Source of the DNA: an uncultured Bacilli bacterium
GTDB lineage: Bacteria; Bacillota_I; Bacilli_A; RF39; UBA660
Assembly: GCA_944329465.1 (NCBI GenBank)
Contig: CALVII010000005.1
Location: 1 to 36,130 of the forward strand
Direction of reading: 5' to 3'
Length of the DNA stretch: 36,130 nt
This document shows, piece after piece, positions 30,390 through 36,130 of the stretch. The number at the start of each line of letters is the position of its first letter. Position 1 is the stretch's first letter. The translations under genes were made by a program, and so were the position numbers. Under the pieces are notes generated by a model. The model saw nothing but the letters and a program-made list of their open reading frames with translations, ran no database searches and was not told the DNA's origin.

Positions 30390-31400
30390 GTGAATGTAAT
30401 AGTTGCGAATAAATACCGTGATGCTTTATCTAGTTTGGATATTGAAGTAATTAAAAAATTAGAAGGAGAGTTTACAGTTGACGAAATAATTGGAACTTTT
30501 CAAAACTTCTTCTTTAATAAAATGATATTGGATGTTACAGCATTAAAGGATTATAAAAACATTAAGACTTTACAACAGTTATCTTTATCACTTGATATGG
30601 ATAAACTAATTTTGTTACTTGATGGTTCACCGGAAACTTCAGATCCTGAATATTTATCTGACTTAATTTCTATGAGAATTTATAATTTTACCATGAATGT
30701 CGAAGGTGTAAAGTGGCTTTATGAACATCCAAATAGTTATCGTGATGTAGCTCAGTACCATCAATTAGATACAACACATACTGGTGGTTATAGTATGCCG
30801 GCAGCAGCACCTACTGGTTATTCAGATTTAAAACAAAATATGGTTATTTGTTTTAAAGATCTTACTCCAGGAGCTGGTGCAACGACCTTGACATATATTG
30901 CAAAAAAACAATTAGCTCGCAATTATGATGTTGTAGCTATTGAAGTAGATAAACATGATTTTATGTATTTCGATGAGGATAAAATGTTTAGTGTTTCAAG
31001 TAATGAACTTGGTAATACTATTTCTAAATATAGTGGTTCTGATGTTATTTTGATAGATGCGAATACTAGTTCTGTAGCAGAAGGATTTGCGACGGAAACA
31101 ATTTATTTATTAGAACCATCTAAAATCCAGATTAACAAATTACTTGCAAGAGATCCTAATGTTTTAAAGAATTCAAAAAACAAACGGGTTGTTTTGAATC
31201 AATGTATGCTTAGTGATCAAGATGTTTCTGATTTTGAATATGAGACTGGTTTAAGTGTATTTTATAGAATCCCACCACTTAATGATCAAAGTTCTCATAA
31301 TGCGGCTTTAGATCAATTTTTAGTTAAATTAGGCTTTTATAAACAAGATGTTTCTAGTGCCGCGGACAATAAAAAAGGAATTATGGGATTATTTAAATAA
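30390..31400 (+). CDS. tadZ: TadZ/CpaE-like ParA-family protein with degenerate P-loop
   Basis: 336 residues. A receiver-like N-terminal part of about 130 residues is followed by a ParA/MinD-type domain. The expected KGGVGKT is PGAGATTLT here (160-168): both the signature Lys and the P-loop Lys are replaced, so ATP hydrolysis is doubtful. VILIDANTSSVAEGF is the Walker-B-like strand. The C-terminal KKGIMGLFK resembles the amphipathic membrane tail of TadZ/MinD proteins. TadZ proteins set the polar position of Tad pili. Start is GTG with AAGGAGG. Confidence 0.75.
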   Translation: MNVIVANKYRDALSSLDIEVIKKLEGEFTVDEIIGTFQNFFFNKMILDVTALKDYKNIKTLQQLSLSLDMDKLILLLDGSPETSDPEYLSDLISMRIYNFTMNVEGVKWLYEHPNSYRDVAQYHQLDTTHTGGYSMPAAAPTGYSDLKQNMVICFKDLTPGAGATTLTYIAKKQLARNYDVVAIEVDKHDFMYFDEDKMFSVSSNELGNTISKYSGSDVILIDANTSSVAEGFATETIYLLEPSKIQINKLLARDPNVLKNSKNKRVVLNQCMLSDQDVSDFEYETGLSVFYRIPPLNDQSSHNAALDQFLVKLGFYKQDVSSAADNKKGIMGLFK

Positions 31401-31409
31401 TCCTTTTTT
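31386..31409 (+). terminator. Terminator ending the Tad-like operon
   Basis: GGATTATTTAAATAATCC (31386-31403) is a perfect palindrome followed by TTTTTT. It overlaps the tadZ stop and separates the T4SS-pilin-like genes. Confidence 0.85.
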
Positions 31410-31431
31410 GTAAAGTGAATATTTAATTCTA

Positions 31432-31460
31432 TTGACAAAAATGGTAATTAAAGGTATATT
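31432..31460 (+). promoter_or_regulatory. Promoter of the small T4SS-pilin-like pair
   Basis: TTGACA (31432-31437), 17-base spacer, TATATT (31455-31460). It is one of the best promoters in the window. Confidence 0.8.
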
Positions 31461-31488
31461 TATTATATAAGTTTAGAGGAGGTTTAAT

Positions 31489-31863
31489 ATGAATTTATTT
31501 TATACTTTAGCAAATTATTGTACTAGTTTATTACCTGCTGGAACAGGTGGAGAAGCAGGTATTCCTGAGGGAATAGGAAATGTTGTACATTTAATTGTTG
31601 TAGCTATTCAAATCGTTGTCCCAATATTACTTATTATTTGGGGTATGATTGACTTTGCTAAAGCTATTATTGGACAAGATGAGGATAAAATAAAAGCTGG
31701 TCAAAAAACTTTTATTAAAAGATTAATTGCAGCTGTTGTTGTATTCTTAATCGTTACCATTGTACAACTTGCTATTACTTTAGCTGCTAGTGTTGGTGGA
31801 GAAGGTAACGATGCTGGTACTGTTTGGGGTTGTGCTAAGAGTTTAATTAATGGACAACCATAA
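31489..31863 (+). CDS. Two-helix VirB2/TrbC-like (T4SS pilin-type) protein 1
   Basis: 124 residues. A short N-terminal segment with a single Cys, then helix 1 (VVPILLIIWGMIDFAKAI), a charged loop with GQDEDKIKAGQKTFIKR, helix 2 (LIAAVVVFLIVTIVQLAITL) and a tail with WGCAKSLING. The two-helix hairpin with a basic cytoplasmic loop is the layout of VirB2/TrbC-type pilins, and similar modules end the three large proteins downstream. The strong promoter and AGAGGAGG suggest an abundant structural subunit. Confidence 0.65.
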   Translation: MNLFYTLANYCTSLLPAGTGGEAGIPEGIGNVVHLIVVAIQIVVPILLIIWGMIDFAKAIIGQDEDKIKAGQKTFIKRLIAAVVVFLIVTIVQLAITLAASVGGEGNDAGTVWGCAKSLINGQP

Positions 31864-31887
31864 TAAATTAGAAAGTGGGAATTAGAT

Positions 31888-32280
31888 ATGGAATTATTTA
31901 ATTTATTAGATGTTGCTGATTCTACATTATGCGAAGGTATTTTAGTACCTAATGTACTTTTCAATGTAGTTTCAACTATTATTACAGGTATTAAAATTGT
32001 TGTTCCAATATTACTTATTATTTGGGGAATGCTTGATTTTGCAAAATCTGTAGTAGCTAAAAAAGAAGAAGATATTAAAAAATATCAAAAAGCTTTTGTA
32101 TCACGTCTTATTTCTGCTTTGATTGTATTTTTAATAATATTTATCGTACAACTTGCTGTTAATTTAGTTTCTGGTGTTGAAGATAGTGTTAATTCAGATG
32201 GAACTACGGTTAGTGATATCTGGAGTTGTAGTAAGAAATTTATTAATGGTGTTGATACTAATAATGAAACAGAGGAATAG
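31888..32280 (+). CDS. Two-helix VirB2/TrbC-like (T4SS pilin-type) protein 2
   Basis: 130 residues, paralogue of the previous gene with VVPILLIIWGMLDFAKSV, a loop KKEEDIKKYQKAFVSR and helix 2 LISALIVFLIIFIVQLAVNL. The same WSCSKKFING tail motif is present. The N-terminus differs (ADSTLCEGILVPN). Its end lies in the terminator that follows, so the pair forms one short operon. Confidence 0.65.
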   Translation: MELFNLLDVADSTLCEGILVPNVLFNVVSTIITGIKIVVPILLIIWGMLDFAKSVVAKKEEDIKKYQKAFVSRLISALIVFLIIFIVQLAVNLVSGVEDSVNSDGTTVSDIWSCSKKFINGVDTNNETEE

Positions 32281-32304
32281 AATTATTGAATAATTCTATT
32301 TTTT
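32276..32304 (+). terminator. Terminator of the T4SS-pilin-like pair
   Basis: AATAGAATTA (32276-32285), five-base loop, TAATTCTATT (32291-32300), then TTTT. Confidence 0.85.
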
Positions 32305-32329
32305 GTACTATTTATCTTTGAATCCATGT

Positions 32330-32335
32330 TATAAT
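32330..32335 (+). promoter_or_regulatory. Extended -10 of paralogue 1
   Basis: TGTTATAAT ending at 32335, 26 bases before the ATG at 32361. No good -35 is visible at 17 bases. Confidence 0.5.
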
Positions 32336-32360
32336 GTTTATGTATATAAGGTGGGATTAT

Positions 32361-33251
32361 ATGAAAAAGTATGTTTTATTTTTTTTAGTTGTTTTTTATG
32401 TTTTGTTTATTAATATAAATGATGTTAACGCTATTTGTAGTGCTACTACTCCTTGGGAATGTGAAGGTGGTGTATATAATGGCCCTTCTACCGGTAGTAG
32501 TTCTACTAGTGGTGAGGGTGGTTCTAGTTGTATTGATAATTGTAATAAAAGTGCTGCTTGTACAACTGGTGATCGTCAACAGTGTTCTGCTTGTAGGAGT
32601 CAATGCCAAGTAGAGGCAAATGAAGAAAAGGAAAAAGATGAGGCAAAAAAAGAAGAGGAATTAAATTTTGGTTCTAATGCTACTTCTAATGCTGATGATG
32701 CAACAAGTGCTACTAATGAAAAAAAAGAAGATCAAGATTCTTATTATAGGGATATTATAGAATCACAAAGTTGTTGTTATGATTATTTTGATGTAGGAAC
32801 CGCAGATTTTAGTAATTGTATAAAATATGCAACAGCCAACACAAATTATTGTAAAAATTACAGTGATAATATAAATGGTAATATAATTGATAGTATATTA
32901 TCGTGGGGTTCACCTGGAAGTTCAAATAACTATGATGGTTCATTTAAAGATCCATGTGCTTTGATAGATGGAGATATACAAAAAATATTACATAAAATAT
33001 TTTTTGGTATAAGTATTGCAGGAATAATTATATTAGTGGTTATGACAGCAATAAGTTTAGTAAAAGTTATTACAGCTAGCGAGGATGAGGCATTAAAGAA
33101 TTTCTTTAAGGGTTTATGGAAGAGATTAATTTGTTTAATAATTTTGTTATTATTACCTATGATAGTTACATTTATTATACAACTTGTAAATAATGTTGCA
33201 CCTAGTTTAGGTATTAAGAGTGATAATCCTTTGTGTAATATTACCGAATAA
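32361..33251 (+). CDS. Secreted Cys-rich protein with C-terminal T4SS-pilin-like module, paralogue 1
   Basis: 296 residues. ATG 32361 follows AAGGTGGG; the ATG at 32334 is in the promoter. It has a signal peptide (YVLFFLVVFYVLFININDVN, then A), then a Ser/Gly- and Cys-rich domain (CIDNCNKSAACTTGDRQQCS), an acidic/Lys linker and a second cysteine patch. The C-terminal about 100 residues are DPCALIDGDIQ, helix 1 (SIAGIIILVVMTAISLVKVI), loop ASEDEALKNFFKGLWKR, helix 2 (LICLIILLLLPMIVTFIIQL) and CNITE. That module is about 97% identical at DNA level to paralogue 2, while the N-terminal domain is unrelated in sequence. Confidence 0.8.
   Translation: MKKYVLFFLVVFYVLFININDVNAICSATTPWECEGGVYNGPSTGSSSTSGEGGSSCIDNCNKSAACTTGDRQQCSACRSQCQVEANEEKEKDEAKKEEELNFGSNATSNADDATSATNEKKEDQDSYYRDIIESQSCCYDYFDVGTADFSNCIKYATANTNYCKNYSDNINGNIIDSILSWGSPGSSNNYDGSFKDPCALIDGDIQKILHKIFFGISIAGIIILVVMTAISLVKVITASEDEALKNFFKGLWKRLICLIILLLLPMIVTFIIQLVNNVAPSLGIKSDNPLCNITE
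32949..33251 (+). repeat. Constant 3' module shared by three paralogues
   Basis: 303 bases collinear with 34743-35045 (9 differences by hand count). It is also collinear with the part of 35951-36130 that lies inside the window. It encodes the two-helix module and stop. Confidence 0.9.
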
Positions 33252-33359
33252 AAAAACGCAGTAAAATTCTTCATTCTATAAAGTATGTGATTATTATAAA
33301 AGTTTTTGTTAAATGGTGTTGGTAGATACTAAATGATACAAGTAACTGAGAATGAGAAG

Positions 33360-33390
33360 GTGTGTAAGTAAAAAAACTTACATACTTTTT
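33360..33390 (+). terminator. Hairpin with T tail near an IS-like end
   Basis: GTGTGTAAGT (33360-33369) pairs with ACTTACATAC (33376-33385), then TTTTT. GTGTGTAAGTAA recurs at 33512-33523, so the hairpin may belong to a transposon end as well as terminating transcription from paralogue 1. Confidence 0.5.
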
Positions 33391-33441
33391 AAGTGTGAAA
33401 AAATATAAGAAAGAGGCAAAAATACTAGAAATAAAAGTAAA

Positions 33442-33519
33442 AATGAATTAGTAAAAGTAATAATAGATACATATCAACCAGAAGCAGTTAAAGAAAAGTG
33501 TATCAAGAAAAGTGTGTAA
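33442..33519 (+). pseudogene. IS256-like transposase fragment (plus strand)
   Basis: A short frame reading NELVKVIIDTYQPEAVKEK resembles the N-terminal region of Mutator/IS256-type transposases. No start codon is seen and TAA follows at 33517-33519. It is only a remnant. Confidence 0.35.
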
Positions 33520-33790
33520 GTAACAAAAATATCATTTGATATTTTGAAACCACAAATATTTTCTATGGTGGCTGATATGTCTCTTTGATTCTTCCCTTTA
33601 GCATATTTAGATAAAACTTTTTGATCAATATTATAAATATTTTTTCTTAGGCATAACTTATGGTTTAAATGAACCATCTTGATTATGTGGATGTTGACTG
33701 TCATTTCACCCATACTAGTATTAATACTTTTAGTTATATATCCATTTCTTCTAATTGTTTTACAATCTCAGTTTTTTGAAAGACTTTTCT
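33474..33790 (-). mobile_element. IS256-like transposase remnant (minus strand)
   Basis: The minus-strand frame 33713-33474 contains KVLSKYAKGKNQRDISATIE and CGFKISND, matching the LYAKGMSTRDI region of IS256-family transposases. Upstream, up to about 33790, coding-like sequence with stops continues (KTEIVKQLEEM). The element is inactive. The region 33791-33980 holds no gene I can support, only the promoter of the next paralogue. Confidence 0.6.
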
Positions 33791-33943
33791 TAAAAGAAAA
33801 TTAACAAATTATATGTTAGGTTTTAGTAAGATAGAAAAATTGGTTTTTAAGGCAATACAATCTTTAGATAATTATTGATAATTTTTACATTTATTTTTTA
33901 AGTGATTGCCATAGTTAGGTTGCGGGCGATGTCTGCCGTATGA

Positions 33944-33949
33944 TATAAT
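33944..33949 (+). promoter_or_regulatory. Extended -10 of paralogue 2
   Basis: TGATATAAT ending at 33949, with a weak TTGCGG at 33920-33925 (18-base spacer). Confidence 0.45.
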
Positions 33950-33980
33950 TATTATGTGTATAATTAAGGTAAGGGATTTT

Positions 33981-35045
33981 ATGAAAAAATATATTGTAAC
34001 TGTTATAATTATTTTTTGTGTTTTATTTATAAATATAAGTGGAGTTAACGGGGCTATAGTATCAGAACCAGGTTGGACTTCTTCGGCCTCTTGTGATTAT
34101 GGAATTATATGTAATTATGAATTCTGTGGAAAACGTGGTTCTACTTCTGATCCCGGATATATTTCTCCAGAATGTTCTGATAGTGAGCAACACACTATTT
34201 TGCTTTCTGTTGCATATACTTGCGATTCTACTGATATTTCAGCTTCAAATTGTGATTCTTTTGTTTCCTGGGCAAAAGTAACTAGAAATTATCAATTAGG
34301 AAGTGATGTTAAGTTTGGAAATTATGATGATATATTTAAAGATGCGGATTATTGGAAAGATAGATTTAGTCATGGTTTTTCTTGTCCTTCTATGTATGTA
34401 TCTTTAAAAGAGCCGAGTGCAAACATATTTGAGACGGAGATTAATAACACATATTATTTTAGCTATAGTGATACTAGTGGAAAATTTATTCATCCTGTCA
34501 CTCAAGAAAATCAACAATATACTCCCGAAGCCTGTATAGATAAAGGTACAAGTTTTTCTGATATAGATAATAAAATGGGCAAAATAGTTGAAGACAACAT
34601 AACAGATACGGATGACCCCAATGCATCGATATTCTCTGGTGTTGATTGTAGTAAAGAAGAAAATAAAGATACTATTATTTGTTCAATATATGCTTGGGGA
34701 ATGGATTTGACAGGTGGTCCAAAATATAGCAGTGATGCGGTAGATCCATGTGCTTTGATAGATGGAGATATACAAGAATTATTACATAAAATATTTTTTG
34801 GTATAAGTGTTGGTGGAATAATTATATTAGTGGTTATGACAGCAATAAGTTTAGCAAAAGTTATTACAGCTAGCGAGGATGAGGCATTAAAGAATTTCTT
34901 TAAGGGTTTATGGAAGAGATTAATTTGTTTAATAATTTTGTTATTATTACCTATGATAGTTACATTTATTATACAACTTGTAAATAATGTCGCACCTAGT
35001 TTAGGTATTAAGAGTGATAATCCTTTGTGTAATGTTACTGAATAA
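33981..35045 (+). CDS. Secreted Cys-rich protein with C-terminal T4SS-pilin-like module, paralogue 2
   Basis: 354 residues. ATG 33981 has AAGG/AAGGG upstream; the ATG at 33954 overlaps the promoter. It has a signal peptide (VTVIIIFCVLFINISGVNG), then a Cys-rich domain of about 210 residues (CDYGIICNYEFCGKRGS, ASNCDSFVSWAK) and the linker FSGVDCSKEENKDTIICSIY. The same two-helix module as paralogue 1 ends the protein, with CNVTE. The N-terminal domain is homologous to paralogue 3, not paralogue 1. The protein should be held in the membrane by the helices, with the Cys-rich part outside. Confidence 0.82.
   Translation: MKKYIVTVIIIFCVLFINISGVNGAIVSEPGWTSSASCDYGIICNYEFCGKRGSTSDPGYISPECSDSEQHTILLSVAYTCDSTDISASNCDSFVSWAKVTRNYQLGSDVKFGNYDDIFKDADYWKDRFSHGFSCPSMYVSLKEPSANIFETEINNTYYFSYSDTSGKFIHPVTQENQQYTPEACIDKGTSFSDIDNKMGKIVEDNITDTDDPNASIFSGVDCSKEENKDTIICSIYAWGMDLTGGPKYSSDAVDPCALIDGDIQELLHKIFFGISVGGIIILVVMTAISLAKVITASEDEALKNFFKGLWKRLICLIILLLLPMIVTFIIQLVNNVAPSLGIKSDNPLCNVTE
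34635..34922 (+). repeat. Near-identical segment shared by paralogues 2 and 3
   Basis: 288 bases match 35843-36130 with one difference (A34891 versus G36099, Lys to Arg). The identity begins abruptly in the linker and is likely to continue beyond the window, which suggests very recent duplication or gene conversion. Confidence 0.92.
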
Positions 35046-35080
35046 ATGATTAAATTGTTTATTGTTTTATATAATTATGA

Positions 35081-35086
35081 TATAAT
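35081..35086 (+). promoter_or_regulatory. Extended -10 of paralogue 3
   Basis: TGATATAAT ending at 35086, 28 bases before the ATG at 35114, in the same position as for paralogue 2. Confidence 0.45.
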
Positions 35087-35113
35087 ATTTATAATAAGGA
35101 GAAGGGAAACACT

Positions 35114-36130
35114 ATGAAGAAATTAATCACATTTTTCTTTGTTACAATAGTTGCTTTATTTCTTTATATAGATAATGCACACGCTTTCATTAATAATAGT
35201 GATAATAGTGGGGGCAACAGCGGAACTTGTACAACTGGTGTTGTCTGCCGTTATTCTTTTTGTGGCATGCGTGATTCTTCGCAAGCAGGTCAAAATGGCA
35301 ATTTAGCTCAATCTTGCCCTCAAAGTACTAATCAAGTGTTTTTGGATATAGTGTTTAGATGTTCTGACCCTAATAAAAGTGTTTCTGATTGTGATTCATT
35401 TGTGTCATGGGCTTATCATTATAAAAATACAGATGGTAAGAGTTGTAAAGAATCTGAATGGGGGAATTACGATTATATTTTTAAAAATACTGATAGTTAT
35501 TTAAAGAAAACATTTAAAAGTAAAGGTTCGTTTTATTGTCCTCAAATAATGGCTTCATTACCAGATTCATTATCAGACAATAAATACAGTTATGGATATG
35601 TTAAAGATGGTAATGCTGATTACGACGCAAGTAATCCCGATTCGGCAAAAGCTTGGAAGGATATGCCAACAGGTAGGAAGATTCGTGGAGGAGTTCTTAC
35701 TTGTATTGACGATAGTACAGATCTTAATCAAGTAAGAACAGAAACTGAACAAAGTTGTTCTGGTGCAGTGGTTGAATCTGTAGAAGAGTCAATTGAGAAT
35801 AACAAAGAAATTTTAGGACTCGATGAAGAGGAAGATGATCATTCTGGTGTTGATTGTAGTAAAGAAGAAAATAAAGATACTATTATTTGTTCAATATATG
35901 CTTGGGGAATGGATTTGACAGGTGGTCCAAAATATAGCAGTGATGCGGTAGATCCATGTGCTTTGATAGATGGAGATATACAAGAATTATTACATAAAAT
36001 ATTTTTTGGTATAAGTGTTGGTGGAATAATTATATTAGTGGTTATGACAGCAATAAGTTTAGCAAAAGTTATTACAGCTAGCGAGGATGAGGCATTAAGG
36101 AATTTCTTTAAGGGTTTATGGAAGAGATTA
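35114..36130 (+). CDS. Secreted Cys-rich protein with T4SS-pilin-like module, paralogue 3 (3' end outside window)
   Basis: 339 residues visible; the frame is open to the last base. ATG 35114 has AAGGAGAAGGG upstream. It has a signal peptide (LITFFFVTIVALFLYIDNAH, then A) and a Cys-rich domain similar in layout to paralogue 2 (CTTGVVCRYSFCGMRDS, VSDCDSFVSWAYHYK). The shared linker GVDCSKEENKDTIICSIYAW, the DPCALIDGDIQ segment and helix 1 follow. The sequence stops just before helix 2, which by analogy would add about 35 residues. Divergence from paralogue 2 is high before 35843 and nearly nil after it. Confidence 0.82.
   Translation, partial: MKKLITFFFVTIVALFLYIDNAHAFINNSDNSGGNSGTCTTGVVCRYSFCGMRDSSQAGQNGNLAQSCPQSTNQVFLDIVFRCSDPNKSVSDCDSFVSWAYHYKNTDGKSCKESEWGNYDYIFKNTDSYLKKTFKSKGSFYCPQIMASLPDSLSDNKYSYGYVKDGNADYDASNPDSAKAWKDMPTGRKIRGGVLTCIDDSTDLNQVRTETEQSCSGAVVESVEESIENNKEILGLDEEEDDHSGVDCSKEENKDTIICSIYAWGMDLTGGPKYSSDAVDPCALIDGDIQELLHKIFFGISVGGIIILVVMTAISLAKVITASEDEALRNFFKGLWKRL

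Noticed and set aside
32419-32613. Plus- and minus-strand frames within the Ser/Gly-rich part of paralogue 1
   Set aside because: Low-complexity shadows of the Ser/Gly/Thr codons; the signal peptide and C-terminal module identify the true frame.

Overview
The window is AT-rich, densely packed, standard-code DNA. TGA is used as a stop, for example at the end of pflA, and TGG encodes Trp. The housekeeping content (pflBA, frr, alaS, gpsB, class-B-type RNase P RNA, rodZ, pgsA, recA with a GAAC-N4-GTTC LexA box, scpAB) points to a low-GC Gram-positive of the Bacilli. The small gene sizes, the shortened alanyl-tRNA synthetase, a DUF6273-like surface domain and a Tad-like locus look like an uncultured host-associated lineage of the RF39/Mollicutes-relative type. 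That lineage call is an inference.

Layout. Positions 1-2910: anaerobic pyruvate cleavage (pflB, 5' end outside the window, then pflA) and an ArsC/Spx-like protein. Positions 2989-4335: a secreted, apparently sortase-anchored protein whose mature N-terminus is a ubiquitin domain, about 68% identical to eukaryotic ubiquitin by my hand alignment. Positions 4336-16798: mostly core genes for translation, envelope, recombination and chromosome organisation, interrupted by a decayed ORF, a DUF4116-like gene and a Tat-type lipoprotein whose frame is broken exactly at a canonical -1 slippery heptamer.

Positions 16806-18640: a tRNA-Leu(CAA) gene followed by an array of small cassettes bounded by four copies of a repeat that begins with the tRNA 3' end. 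The first two cassettes each encode a 30-residue hydrophobic peptide on the minus strand, opposed by a convergent antisense RNA on the plus strand. Promoters, terminators and sequestered ribosome-binding sites can be read in both, which is the architecture of a type I toxin-antitoxin module. The third cassette carries a type II yefM-yoeB-like pair. Remnants of the tRNA promoter and tRNA ends recur at the internal cassette boundaries, so the array probably grew by duplication of a tRNA-plus-cassette unit. A DUF1016-like remnant and a DNA glycosylase follow.

Positions 19513-36130: a large surface-apparatus locus. It has membrane and secreted Cys-rich proteins, CpaB-, CpaF-, TadB-, TadC- and TadZ-like assembly proteins, a pilin candidate and TadE-like pseudopilins. 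These are followed by small two-helix proteins resembling VirB2/TrbC-type (T4SS) pilins, and by at least three secreted Cys-rich proteins that end in the same kind of two-helix module. The three large proteins share nearly identical 3' ends but have divergent N-terminal domains, and decayed IS256-like transposase pieces lie between two of them. The third runs off the window end, so the series may continue.
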